A program made the position numbers and the translations under genes. Below, in pieces: positions 33,036 through 41,362 of a DNA stretch of 64,000 nt. The stretch is from Antiquaquibacter soli (GTDB taxonomy: Bacteria; Actinomycetota; Actinomycetes; Actinomycetales; Microbacteriaceae). The notes below the pieces were generated by a model. That model was not told where the DNA came from and ran no database searches. It was given only the letters and a program-made list of their open reading frames with translations. The stretch is taken from contig NZ_JAUQUB010000001.1 of NCBI RefSeq assembly GCF_030580675.1, forward strand, positions 1,798,001-1,862,000. The letters run 5' to 3'. Numbering within the stretch: position 1 is the stretch's first letter; each line of letters begins with the position of its first letter.

Positions 33036-33554
33036 CTACTCGGCGATGACCACATCGGCGAGCTTGCGGGGGTGCTCCCGCTCGAGGAAAGCGGCTTCTT
33101 GGGCGGCCCAGCGCTCCCAGTGCGGCTCGTAGGCCGCCCCGTCCCGGTCGAGGGCACGCCGGCGACGGACGTCGTCGTCGGTGTCGACCCAGATGGCGAG
33201 GGATGCACGCGCTCGGCTCGCGCGACTGATTGCTCCGACGCCCTCGACGAGGAGCGGGGCATCCGCGGAGAGCTCGTGCCAACGGGTCGGCGCCCCCGCA
33301 GCCCAGTCCCATTCCAACCAGCGCGGCCGCACCGGATCGAGGACGTAGTCGACGACGTGGCGACTGCCTGCAGCGAGTCCGTCCCACCCGGGATACAGGT
33401 CGTCGAGGCGCACGAGCTGCAGCGACGGATGCTCGTCGACGAGCCGACGCGCGAGCGTCGACTTGCCCGACCCCGAGCGACCGTCGACGAGGATCACGGC
33501 GCGGGGCTCGCCGAGGACGGCGGAGACCCGCCGCCCCAGCTCAGCGCCCGGCAA
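33036..33554 (-). CDS. P-loop kinase, uridine-kinase-like
   Basis: A small P-loop NTPase of about 172 residues. Walker A GRSGSGKST follows the VILVDG strand, and LVRLDDLYPGWDG is the phosphate-acceptor binding region of uridine/pantothenate-kinase-like enzymes. LLVEGVGAISR precedes the lid, and RRRALDRDG is the arginine-rich lid. The substrate is unknown. The start is uncertain: TTG 33554 overlaps the ykoC stop by 14 nt, while GTG 33497 would begin immediately before the Walker A strand. Its place between ykoC and the NMT1-like gene hints at a kinase for a thiamine precursor (inference). Confidence 0.85.
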   Translation of the reverse strand: MPGAELGRRVSAVLGEPRAVILVDGRSGSGKSTLARRLVDEHPSLQLVRLDDLYPGWDGLAAGSRHVVDYVLDPVRPRWLEWDWAAGAPTRWHELSADAPLLVEGVGAISRASRARASLAIWVDTDDDVRRRRALDRDGAAYEPHWERWAAQEAAFLEREHPRKLADVVIAE

Positions 33555-34323
33555 TGAAGTTCCACTGGCCGGTGGCGACGGAGACGGACACGGCGGCGGA
33601 CGCGACCAGCAGCCCGAGAACGATGAGTACGGCATCCCGACCGTGCAGGCGCGACTCACGAGCCCACGTGCGCGGTGCCGAGCCGAAGCCGCGGGCCTCC
33701 ATCGCCGTCGCGAGCTTGCTGCCGCGCCGGATCGAGAGCACGAGGAGGGCGAACGCCTGCCCCCAGAAGCGCCGGATGCGGCCGTGGTCGGCGACCCCGC
33801 GGGCTCGCCGGGCGAGCTCGAGCGCGCGCCAATCGCCGATGAACAGCCCCACGAGCCGCAGTCCGGCGAGCGCGCCGACCACGAATCGGGCAGGCAGTCG
33901 GACGATCTGGGCGAGTCCGTCGGCGAGCTCGGTCGGGTCGATCGTCGCGAACAGGACGATCGCGGGCAGGCCGATGGCGAGCATCCTCAGCACCGTCGCG
34001 ATGGACAGCTCGATCGACCCGTCCGTCACGTGGACGAGCAGGAACCGGAGATAGGTGTCGCCCGAGGGCTGCCCGTACAGCAGGATCGTGAGACCGCCCA
34101 GCGCCGCGGCGATCCACACGGGCCAGGTGCGGCGAACGAACTGCCGTGCCGACAGACCCGCCCACGGGAACAGGGCGAACTCGAGCGCGAGGGCGACGGA
34201 GGCCGACACCCAGTCGATCGACAGCACGAGCGCGACGGCGATGACCGCCGACGCCGCGAGCTTCGCGACCGGGTTGATGCGGTGGATGACCCGCTCCCCC
34301 GCGATCGGTTCGAGGACGGTCAT
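33541..34323 (-). CDS. ykoC: ECF transporter transmembrane component (YkoC/EcfT type)
   Basis: Transmembrane T component of an energy-coupling-factor transporter, 260 residues. It shows five to six hydrophobic segments and the cytoplasmic coupling helix with ARG motifs (ARRARGV and AMEARGFG), which contact the ATPases. ATG 34323 overlaps the ykoD stop codon (ATGA). With ykoD and ykoE it forms a complete thiamine-type ECF transporter matching Bacillus YkoEDC. Confidence 0.94.
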   Translation of the reverse strand: MTVLEPIAGERVIHRINPVAKLAASAVIAVALVLSIDWVSASVALALEFALFPWAGLSARQFVRRTWPVWIAAALGGLTILLYGQPSGDTYLRFLLVHVTDGSIELSIATVLRMLAIGLPAIVLFATIDPTELADGLAQIVRLPARFVVGALAGLRLVGLFIGDWRALELARRARGVADHGRIRRFWGQAFALLVLSIRRGSKLATAMEARGFGSAPRTWARESRLHGRDAVLIVLGLLVASAAVSVSVATGQWNFIAGR

Positions 34324-35816
34324 CGCACGACCTCGACGAGGCCGGGGCGGTGCGACCACGGAGCCAGGCGGACCTCGGTGTCGGCCAGAGCGGCGATGAA
34401 CTCCGCGTCATGGGTGACGGCGACGATGGCACTGCCCCGATCGAGCAGCTCGGCGAGGAGGGCGACGAGCTCCGCCCACGTGCGCGCGTCCTGGCCGAAC
34501 GTGGGCTCATCGAGCACGAGTACCGCGGGTCGCGTCACGAGCACCGTCGCCACAGAGAGGCGGCGCTTCTCCCCGCCGGAGAGGGTGAAAGGGTTCGCGT
34601 CGAGGAGCCGGCTGAGGCGCAGACGACTCGCGACCCCCTCGATGCGCTCGTCGATCTCCGCCGGAGGCAGCCCCAGGGCGCGCGGCCCCACAGCGAGCTC
34701 CTCGCGCACCGTGGGGGCGAGGAACTGGTGCTCGGGGTCCTGGAACACCGTGCCGATGCGGGTGAGCAGGTCGCGCGACTTCCAGCGGATCGGGTCGGGG
34801 GGCAGATCGCCCGCGATGGCCTCGGCGAGCACCCGCCCGTGCTCCGGGTGAAGCAAGCCGGCGAGGGTGAGGCCGAGGGTGGACTTGCCCGCACCGTTCG
34901 GTCCGCTCACCGCGAGGGCGGTTCCCGCGCGCAGCTCGAGGTCGATCCCCGTGCCGAGCGGGGTGTCCTTCACTCGCGCGATCGCGAGGTCCTCGGTGCG
35001 GAGTACGACGGCTCCCGCATCCCGAGTCCGCTCCGGCGCGCCGGGATGGTGTCCGGGCACCCAGACCCCTTCTCTCGCGAGCGCCTCTCCCTCGCGAGCG
35101 AGCACCTCCTCGAGGGGTCCGTCGGCGCGGATGCCCCCGTCCGGATCGAGAACGACGACGCGATTGACGACGTCCCGCCACACTTCGACTCGGTGCTCGA
35201 TGACCACGAACGTCGCCCCGGTCCGGTCGAGGACTCCAGCGACAGCATCCCGCACCTCGGCGACGCCCTCGGGGTCGAGGTTCGCGGTCGGCTCGTCGAG
35301 CAGCAGGAGGCCCGGTCGCATCGCCAGGACCCCGGCGAGCGCGAGGCGCTGCTTCTGCCCGCCGGAGAGCGCACTCGTGGGATGGTCGAGAGGCAGATCG
35401 AGTCCGACCGCATCGAGCGACTCCGCGACGCGCGACCAGATCTCGGCGCGCGGCACCGCGAGGTTCTCGCAGCCGAACGCGACGTCGTCGCCCACTCGGG
35501 CGAGGATGACCTGGGAGTCCGGGTCCTGCAGCACCAGGCCGACGCGACCTCGGGATGCCTCGGGCGGAAGCCCGTCGAGCTCGAGGGTGCCCTCCCGCTC
35601 GCCCTCGTCGTCTCCCCCGAGGACCCCTGCGAGGGCGTGCACGACCGTCGACTTGCCGGCACCGGACGCCCCCAGCAGCAGCACCCGCTCCCCCGGCCGG
35701 ATGTCGAGGTCGAGGTTGCGCACGGCCCACTCGGTGCGACCTGCGTGGCGCCAGCCCCAGCCCCGAGCGCTGATGCCCGCAGGCTGCGCACTCGGGAGCC
35801 GGGGCGAGGCCACCAC
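34320..35816 (-). CDS. ykoD: ECF transporter ATPase with two fused ABC cassettes (YkoD type)
   Basis: A 498-residue fusion of the two EcfA ATPases. Cassette 1: Walker A GASGAGKST, signature LSGGQKQRLA, Walker B LLLLDEPTANLD. Cassette 2: Walker A GPNGAGKST, signature LSGGEKRRLS, Walker B VLVLDEPTFGQD. Q loops (LQDPDSQ and FQDPEHQ) are intact in both. The start is GTG 35816, 2 nt from the ykoE stop; an alternative GTG lies one codon later. The fused arrangement is typical of YkoD. Confidence 0.95.
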   Translation of the reverse strand: MVASPRLPSAQPAGISARGWGWRHAGRTEWAVRNLDLDIRPGERVLLLGASGAGKSTVVHALAGVLGGDDEGEREGTLELDGLPPEASRGRVGLVLQDPDSQVILARVGDDVAFGCENLAVPRAEIWSRVAESLDAVGLDLPLDHPTSALSGGQKQRLALAGVLAMRPGLLLLDEPTANLDPEGVAEVRDAVAGVLDRTGATFVVIEHRVEVWRDVVNRVVVLDPDGGIRADGPLEEVLAREGEALAREGVWVPGHHPGAPERTRDAGAVVLRTEDLAIARVKDTPLGTGIDLELRAGTALAVSGPNGAGKSTLGLTLAGLLHPEHGRVLAEAIAGDLPPDPIRWKSRDLLTRIGTVFQDPEHQFLAPTVREELAVGPRALGLPPAEIDERIEGVASRLRLSRLLDANPFTLSGGEKRRLSVATVLVTRPAVLVLDEPTFGQDARTWAELVALLAELLDRGSAIVAVTHDAEFIAALADTEVRLAPWSHRPGLVEVVR

Positions 35817-35818
35817 GA

Positions 35819-36421
35819 CTACGCCGCCTTGGCGGCTTCGCGCCCTGACGCGAAGCGACTGAGCGCTCCCGTGCGCGCGAGGCCCTTGGTGAGCGCCCAC
35901 GAGCCGACCCCGGCGATGACGGCACCGGAGATGATCGCGGAGATCGAGTACACGACCGCGAACGTCGGTGCGGCGCCGACGTACCAGAGGATGAGGTCGT
36001 TGATCGCCAGGGCGAGACCGGACAGAGCCCCCGCGAGCACGGCGACCGGGAGCCGCCAGTTGCGGTACAGGAAGATCGCGAACGCGAGTTCGGCGCCGAG
36101 GCCCTGGACGAGACCGGACTCGAGCGTGAGCAGCGCCCACTGCGCCCCGAGGAGTGCCGAGACGCTCGCGGCGACGATCGAGACGAAGACGGCCGCACCC
36201 ACCTTGCGGATCACGAGACCCCCGAGAACACCGCCGATGAGCCACACGCCGTAGAGGAGCGCCTGGAGTCCCGGCAGTGCGGCTTCGAGCGGTGCGGTGA
36301 CCGGGCTGTAGACCAGGTTCCACGCGAAGTAGATCAGGCCCACGGCGACGCCGAGGGCTGCGGCGACGACGATATCGACGACGCGCCAGTGGGTGAAGCG
36401 GTTTCCGTATGCAGTGCTCAT
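35819..36421 (-). CDS. ykoE: thiamine-type ECF transporter substrate-binding S component (YkoE)
   Basis: A 200-residue membrane protein with five to six helices. The N-terminal FTHWRVVDIVVAAALGVAVG and the FAWNLVYSP and GVWLIGGVLGG segments match the YkoE family, which binds thiamine or its pyrimidine precursor. It is the first gene behind a TPP riboswitch, which strongly supports that assignment. An AGGAAAGACACC site precedes ATG 36421. Confidence 0.94.
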   Translation of the reverse strand: MSTAYGNRFTHWRVVDIVVAAALGVAVGLIYFAWNLVYSPVTAPLEAALPGLQALLYGVWLIGGVLGGLVIRKVGAAVFVSIVAASVSALLGAQWALLTLESGLVQGLGAELAFAIFLYRNWRLPVAVLAGALSGLALAINDLILWYVGAAPTFAVVYSISAIISGAVIAGVGSWALTKGLARTGALSRFASGREAAKAA

Positions 36422-36546
36422 GGGTGTCTTTCCTGCCGTGCGGCGGTCTGGTGATCGGGAGTCGCCAGCGTGCCGGAGGACAGGCGCGAAGCACAACGTG
36501 TGTGTCGACCTGTGTCGATGTGTGACGTAATGATCGCCATCCGATA

Positions 36547-36639
<93 letters not shown>

Positions 36640-36650
36640 CCCACCCAGCA

Positions 36651-36656
36651 TAGGCT
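36651..36656 (+). promoter_or_regulatory. -10 box (TAGGCT), leaderless start of the LLM oxidoreductase
   Basis: TAGGCT lies 6 nt before ATG 36663. Confidence 0.5.
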
Positions 36657-36662
36657 CGATCC

Positions 36663-37586
36663 ATGGACTTCCGCATCTTCACCGAGCCGCAGAACGGCGC
36701 CACCTACTTCGAGCAGCTGGGGCTCGCCAAGGCTGCGGAGGAGCTCGGCTTCGACGCCTACTTCCGCTCCGACCACTACCTGACGATGGATGACCGCCGC
36801 GGGGGCCTCCCCGGACCAACGGACTCGTGGACCACGCTCGCGGGTCTCGCCCGCGAGACCACGAGCATCCGGCTGGGCACTCTCGTATCGTCGGCGACGT
36901 TCCGCCACCCGGGCATCCTCGCGATCCAGGTGGCCCAGGTCGACGAGATGTCCGGTGGGCGGGTCGAGCTGGGACTCGGGACGGGATGGTTCGCGGCCGA
37001 GCACGAGGCGTACGGCATCCCGTTCCCCGACAAGCGGTTCGGGCTGTTCGAGGAGCAGCTCGAGATCATCACGGGGCTGTGGTCGACTCCGGTCGGCGGG
37101 AGCTTCAGCTATTCGGGCGAGCACTACACGCTCGTCGACTCCCCCGCTCTGCCCAAGCCGGCACAAGACGCTGTGCCCATCATCGTCGGCGGGGCCGGCC
37201 CGTCGAAGACACCCGCGCTCGCGGCCCGCTTCGCCTCCGAGTACAACCAGTGGCGCGCCCCGCTCGCGACCGTGCGCGAGCGGATCGCCCGGGTGCGCGC
37301 GGCGTGCGAGGAGATCGGCCGCGAGCAGGAGCTCGTCTGGTCGGTCGCCGGGACGACCGCGGTCGGGCTCACCGAAGCGGACATCTCCCGTCGCGCGGAT
37401 GCCGCGAACACCACGTCCGACGTGCTGCGGGGCAACGGCTTCGCGGGCACCCCGGCAGAGGTCGTCGACGTGCTCGGTGAACTCGCGGAGGCGGGGGCAT
37501 CCCGGTTCTATCTGCAGATCCGCGACTTCCACGACCTCGACCAGCTCGAGCTCATCGCCCGCGAGGTGCTGCCGCAGCTGCGGTGA
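36663..37586 (+). CDS. LLM-class (luciferase-like) flavin oxidoreductase, probably F420-dependent
   Basis: A 307-residue TIM-barrel enzyme of the bacterial luciferase-like superfamily. Typical segments are FRSDHYLTM, RLGTLVSSATFRHPGILA, RVELGLGTGWFAAEHEAYGIPFP, and VPIIVGGAGPSKTPALAA. The family in actinobacteria mostly uses coenzyme F420, though FMN use is possible. Divergent from the thiamine unit; the function is not obviously related. The substrate is unknown. Confidence 0.94.
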   Translation: MDFRIFTEPQNGATYFEQLGLAKAAEELGFDAYFRSDHYLTMDDRRGGLPGPTDSWTTLAGLARETTSIRLGTLVSSATFRHPGILAIQVAQVDEMSGGRVELGLGTGWFAAEHEAYGIPFPDKRFGLFEEQLEIITGLWSTPVGGSFSYSGEHYTLVDSPALPKPAQDAVPIIVGGAGPSKTPALAARFASEYNQWRAPLATVRERIARVRAACEEIGREQELVWSVAGTTAVGLTEADISRRADAANTTSDVLRGNGFAGTPAEVVDVLGELAEAGASRFYLQIRDFHDLDQLELIAREVLPQLR

Positions 37587-37593
37587 GCCTCGC

Positions 37594-37599
37594 TAGGGT
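37594..37599 (+). promoter_or_regulatory. -10 box (TAGGGT), leaderless start of the gene at 37606
   Basis: TAGGGT lies 6 nt before GTG 37606. Confidence 0.5.
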
Positions 37600-37605
37600 G
37601 AGGAC

Positions 37606-38118
37606 GTGACCGCGACCACTGCCCCCGTCAACCTGCCGCTCAGGCGGCGCCCGATCGACATCGTCTTCGCGGTGTTCTTCACGCTCTTCATCGTGACGTC
37701 GTGCATCGCGGACATGCTGCCGACCCTCGGCATCGACTTCACGCAGCCGAACGGCAGCTTCCTCGTCGACTCGAACTACTGGTACGCGCACGACGCCGAC
37801 CCACTGTTCATGAACCCGCCGGTGTGGATGCGGATCGTCACGGGGCTGTCGGCGTTCGTCTACATGCTGTTCTACGTCGTGCTCGTGCCGGCGCTGCTGC
37901 GCGGCTGGAACTGGATCCAGCTGCCCGCGGTCATCTACGCGACCATGATCGCGTCCATCACCGGCATCATCGTGTTCGGCGTCGAGTTCTTCGGCGAGCC
38001 GGAGTTCCAGACCCAGAACCCCGCCAAGTTCCTCGCTTTCAACCTGCCCTACGTGCTCGTGCCGCTGCTGCTCCTCATCCGGATGCGCAAGCCGCTGCCG
38101 TTCACGCGGGCGTTCTAG
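37606..38118 (+). CDS. EXPERA-like four-helix membrane protein
   Basis: A 170-residue integral membrane protein with four helices (about 18-36, 72-95, 102-125, 138-158). The layout and motifs, such as DIVFAVFFTLFIVTSCIAD and LSAFVYMLFYVVLVPAL, resemble the EXPERA/TMEM97 group of proteins linked to sterol or lipid handling in eukaryotes. The role in bacteria is unknown, so the family call is moderate. The next gene starts immediately after its stop codon. Confidence 0.82.
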   Translation: MTATTAPVNLPLRRRPIDIVFAVFFTLFIVTSCIADMLPTLGIDFTQPNGSFLVDSNYWYAHDADPLFMNPPVWMRIVTGLSAFVYMLFYVVLVPALLRGWNWIQLPAVIYATMIASITGIIVFGVEFFGEPEFQTQNPAKFLAFNLPYVLVPLLLLIRMRKPLPFTRAF

Positions 38119-38358
38119 ATGGCCCAGCTGGAAGGTCCGAACCGACAGTTCCTGGCGTACGCCGCGATCGCCCCACTTCGGTTGTGGCCGATCGTGCTCG
38201 TTGTCACGCCCTTCGCCCTTGCCGTCGCGGTCTACTTCGGTGTGGCCATTGGCTTCGAGGTGCATCGCGGCAACCTCGTCCGGGAGTGCTCGGTGACGTT
38301 CCCGCCTGGGTCACCGGAGCTCACGGCGTGCGAGAAGTCGGCTCGCTCGTGGCCGTGA
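38119..38358 (+). CDS. small single-pass membrane protein, 79 aa
   Basis: A 79-residue protein with one strong transmembrane helix (about 24-46). A short extracytoplasmic tail follows with two Cys (VRECSVTF and LTACEKSAR) that may pair. Its ATG directly follows the stop of the EXPERA-like gene, so the two are probably translated together and may interact. Family not recognised. Confidence 0.75.
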   Translation: MAQLEGPNRQFLAYAAIAPLRLWPIVLVVTPFALAVAVYFGVAIGFEVHRGNLVRECSVTFPPGSPELTACEKSARSWP

Positions 38359-38422
38359 CCGCGAGTGTTCCGAAAGTGCCGCTCAGCGGGCGTCCATAGC
38401 GGCACAATCGGAACACTCGCGG
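38359..38422. repeat. 64-bp near-perfect palindrome between convergent genes
   Basis: Two 25-bp arms (38359-38383 and 38398-38422) are inverted copies differing at only two adjacent positions, separated by a 14-nt loop. The first arm begins right after the TGA of the 79-aa gene; the second ends 20 bp before the potC stop. No T tract flanks it, so a simple intrinsic terminator is unlikely. It resembles a REP/BIME-like or miniature element. Whether copies exist elsewhere in the genome cannot be judged from this window. Confidence 0.85.
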
Positions 38423-38442
38423 CAGAGATGGCGCGCAGCGCG

Positions 38443-39243
38443 CTACTTCTGCACCTGCTCCGCGCCCGCGATGCGCTGCGCGACGTAGATCGGGATGATC
38501 GACACGAGCACGAGCACCACCGCGATGACGTTCACGATGGGCGCCTGGTTGGGTCGGAACAGGTTGTTGAGGATCCAGATCGGCAGCGTCGTGACCCCGC
38601 TGCCCGTCGTGAACGTCGTCACGATGATCTCGTCGAAGGACAGCGCGAACGCGAGCAGCGCCCCCGCGAGGAGGGCCGAGTGCAGCTGCGGGAACGTCAC
38701 GAAGCGGAACGTCGTCCACACTCCCGCTCCGAGATCGGCGGATGCCTCCTCCAACGAGGTGCCCATGCGCCGTAGCCGCGCGAGCACGTTGTTGAACACC
38801 GTCACGATGCAGAACGTGGCGTGCGCGACGATGATCGTGAAGAGGCCGAGCCGCACGTCGAGGATCGTGCGGAAGAAGTTGTTGAGCGCGATACCCGTGA
38901 CGATGCCGGGCAAGGCGATCGGGAGGATGACGAGCAGGCTCACCGCATCCCGACCGAAGAACCGGTAGCGCTGCAGCGCCAGAGAGATGAGGGTGCCGAG
39001 CGCGAGCGAGATCGCCGTCGCGGCGAGCGCGACTTGCGCGCTCGTGCCGATCGCCTCGAGCGCCCCCGGGTTCTGGAACGCCTTGCCCCACCACTCGAGG
39101 GTGAAGCCGGGCGGCGGCCACGTGAGGTTGACGCTCGTCGAGAACGAGTTGACGAACACGATGAGCAGGGGCAGGTAGACGACCGCCAGAACGATCGCGA
39201 CGACGACGCCGAGCGTGACCCGGGCGGTGCGGCTGAGCCTCAT
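38443..39243 (-). CDS. potC: polyamine-type ABC transporter permease (PotC-like)
   Basis: Inner-membrane permease of 266 residues with six helices and the EAA coupling loop (SLEEASADLGAGVWTTF). The C-terminal portion keeps the FDEIIVTTF motif seen in PotC and related permeases. It follows potB by 8 nt and completes the potA-D-B-C set. A GGGAGAGGC site precedes ATG 39243. Confidence 0.93.
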   Translation of the reverse strand: MRLSRTARVTLGVVVAIVLAVVYLPLLIVFVNSFSTSVNLTWPPPGFTLEWWGKAFQNPGALEAIGTSAQVALAATAISLALGTLISLALQRYRFFGRDAVSLLVILPIALPGIVTGIALNNFFRTILDVRLGLFTIIVAHATFCIVTVFNNVLARLRRMGTSLEEASADLGAGVWTTFRFVTFPQLHSALLAGALLAFALSFDEIIVTTFTTGSGVTTLPIWILNNLFRPNQAPIVNVIAVVLVLVSIIPIYVAQRIAGAEQVQK

Positions 39244-39251
39244 GCCTCTCC

Positions 39252-40172
39252 CTACAGGTTCTCGAGCGCGCCGGAGCGGCGGGCTGCGGTCAGGTAGACG
39301 ATCATGATCGCGACCGGGATCAGGGCGATCGCCGACGCGAGCGGCAGGTTGTTCGCCGCACCGACGTTCGTGTACACGAGGTTGCCGAGCAGCTGGTTGG
39401 CGCCGCCGACGATGTTGACGGTGATGTAGTCGCCGAGCGACAGCGAGAAGCTGAAGATAGAGGCCGCGATGATCGACGGCCACAGCATCGGCATGACCAC
39501 GGAGCCCATCGTGCGCCACGTCTTCGCCCCCAGATCGCTGGATGCCTCGAGAAGCGAGTCCGGCACCCGCTCGAGTCCCGCGTAGATCGGCAGGATCACG
39601 TAGGGCAGCCACAGGTACGAGAGCGTGATGACGACCGCCGGAAGCCCGTAGCCCGGGGACGAGCCGCCGAAGGGCGCGGTCATCCAGTCGACGACGCCGC
39701 CCTCCGCGAGCACCGAGCGCCACGCGTACGCCTTGACGAGGTAGCTCGCCCAGAGCGGCATGAGCACGGCGATGACGAGGATGCGCTGCAACCTCGGCCC
39801 CGCGACCTTAGCCATGAAGAACGCGACAGGGAGGGCGATCGCGATGTCGATGACCGTGACGAGGAGTGCGACGCCGACCGTGCGCAGTGTCACCGTCTGG
39901 TACAGCGAGCCGGTCACGACGGTGATGATGTTGTCGAGAGTGAACTCGGTGCGGACCTGACCGGTGAAGCTGTCGACGGTCCAGAAGGCGGTGATGAGCA
40001 GCGCGGCGAGCGCCACGACGTAGACCAGCCCCAACCAGAACAGGGGTGCTGTCAGCAGCAGCCCCAGTCGAACCCGGGCGTGCTGGCTGAGGAAGACCGA
40101 GATCCTCCTCGCCGGAGTGTCCCGCGGCTGCGGAACCCCGGCGGTCACGTGTGGCGTCGCCGCGCTGCTCAT
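39252..40172 (-). CDS. potB: polyamine-type ABC transporter permease (PotB-like)
   Basis: Inner-membrane permease of 306 residues. After a 35-residue cytoplasmic N-terminus it has about six helices and the EAA loop (LLEASSDLGAKTWRTMG), then SLGDYITVNIVGG. Sequence matches the PotB/HisMQ-like branch of spermidine/putrescine transporters. Downstream of potD by 10 nt. Confidence 0.93.
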   Translation of the reverse strand: MSSAATPHVTAGVPQPRDTPARRISVFLSQHARVRLGLLLTAPLFWLGLVYVVALAALLITAFWTVDSFTGQVRTEFTLDNIITVVTGSLYQTVTLRTVGVALLVTVIDIAIALPVAFFMAKVAGPRLQRILVIAVLMPLWASYLVKAYAWRSVLAEGGVVDWMTAPFGGSSPGYGLPAVVITLSYLWLPYVILPIYAGLERVPDSLLEASSDLGAKTWRTMGSVVMPMLWPSIIAASIFSFSLSLGDYITVNIVGGANQLLGNLVYTNVGAANNLPLASAIALIPVAIMIVYLTAARRSGALENL

Positions 40173-40182
40173 CTGCTCTCAG

Positions 40183-41352
40183 TTATCCCTTGATCTCCTG
40201 CCAGGCGGTCGTCCACGCGGCGTAGTCGGTGCACTCCACGTCGGTCCGGCCGTCGAGGCAGTCGGCGATCGGGGTCGACCAGTACCAGATCTGCGACGCG
40301 TAGTCGGCGTCGCCGGCGTGGTACGCCTCGCAGTCGTCGCGGAACTCGCACGCGGCCTGGCTCGACGGGGCCTCGCCGAAGTACGCGGTCGCCTGGGCGT
40401 TGGCCTCGGGGCTCGCGATGTAGTCGAGCCACGCGTAGGCGCAGTTCGGGCTCTTCGCCTGCGAGGAGATCATCCAGGTGTCCGACCAGCCGGTCGTGCC
40501 CTCGTCGGGCAGGACGACCTCGGTGTTGCCGGTGGTGATGGAGTTCTGGATGACCTGCCACGTCGTACCGACGACCGAGTCACCGGTCTCGAACGCCTGG
40601 ATCTCCTTGAGGTAGTCGCTCCAGTACTCGCCGATGTGCTGGCGCTGGGCCTTGAGCAGCTCGACGGCGGCAGCGAGCTGCGTCTCATCGAGCGCGTACG
40701 GGTTCTCGATGCCGAGCTCAGGCTGGGTCGCCATGAGGTACACGGCCGCGTCGGCGATGTAGATCGGCGAGTCGTACGCCGTCACCTTGCCGCTGTTGGC
40801 GGCTGCGTCATCGAAGACGGCGCTCCACGAGGTGAGGCCGTCGGGGAAGACGTCCGTGTTGTACATGAGCAGGTTCGCACCGTAGCCGTGCGGGATGCCG
40901 TAGGAGACGCCGTCGACGCTGTTCCACGACTGCATCTTGAGGAAGTCGAAGATGCCGTCGTAGTTCTTGAGCAGGTCGGTGTTGACGGGGGCGACCTCGC
41001 CGGCCGCGACGAGCCGCAGACTCGCGTCGCCAGATGCCGCGACCACGTCGTAGTCGCCCGTCTTCATGAGGCTGAAGGCCTCGTCGGACGTGCCGTAGGT
41101 CTTCGACTCGACCATGCAGCCGGTCTCCTCCTCGAACGCGCTCACCCAGTCGACCGAGGGGTCGTTGCTGCCGTCCTCGACGTAGCCGGGCCAGGCGAGG
41201 ATCGAGACGCTGCCCTCGTAGTCGCCGAGTTCGGTGGCCTCCTCGCCGGAGTCGCCGCCGCCCGACGCCGTTCCACAGGCCGTGAGGACGGCCACGGACG
41301 CGATCGCCAGTCCGGCGAAGAGCGTCGACCGTCGTGCTGTTGTCAATCGCAT
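40183..41352 (-). CDS. potD: extracellular polyamine-type solute-binding lipoprotein (PotD-like)
   Basis: A solute-binding protein of 389 residues with a lipoprotein signal peptide (lipobox VLTAC, Cys26). The mature domain fits the PotD/PotF group (WPGYVED, TYGTSDEAFSLMKTG, YGIPHGYGANLLMYN, YIASPEANAQATAYFGEAP). It probably binds putrescine, spermidine or a related amine. Four Cys cluster near the C-terminus (ACEFRDDCEAY, ADCLDGRTDVEC), which is unusual and suggests disulfides. An AGGAG site precedes ATG 41352. Confidence 0.93.
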   Translation of the reverse strand: MRLTTARRSTLFAGLAIASVAVLTACGTASGGGDSGEEATELGDYEGSVSILAWPGYVEDGSNDPSVDWVSAFEEETGCMVESKTYGTSDEAFSLMKTGDYDVVAASGDASLRLVAAGEVAPVNTDLLKNYDGIFDFLKMQSWNSVDGVSYGIPHGYGANLLMYNTDVFPDGLTSWSAVFDDAAANSGKVTAYDSPIYIADAAVYLMATQPELGIENPYALDETQLAAAVELLKAQRQHIGEYWSDYLKEIQAFETGDSVVGTTWQVIQNSITTGNTEVVLPDEGTTGWSDTWMISSQAKSPNCAYAWLDYIASPEANAQATAYFGEAPSSQAACEFRDDCEAYHAGDADYASQIWYWSTPIADCLDGRTDVECTDYAAWTTAWQEIKG

Positions 41353-41362
41353 TGCTGTGCTC

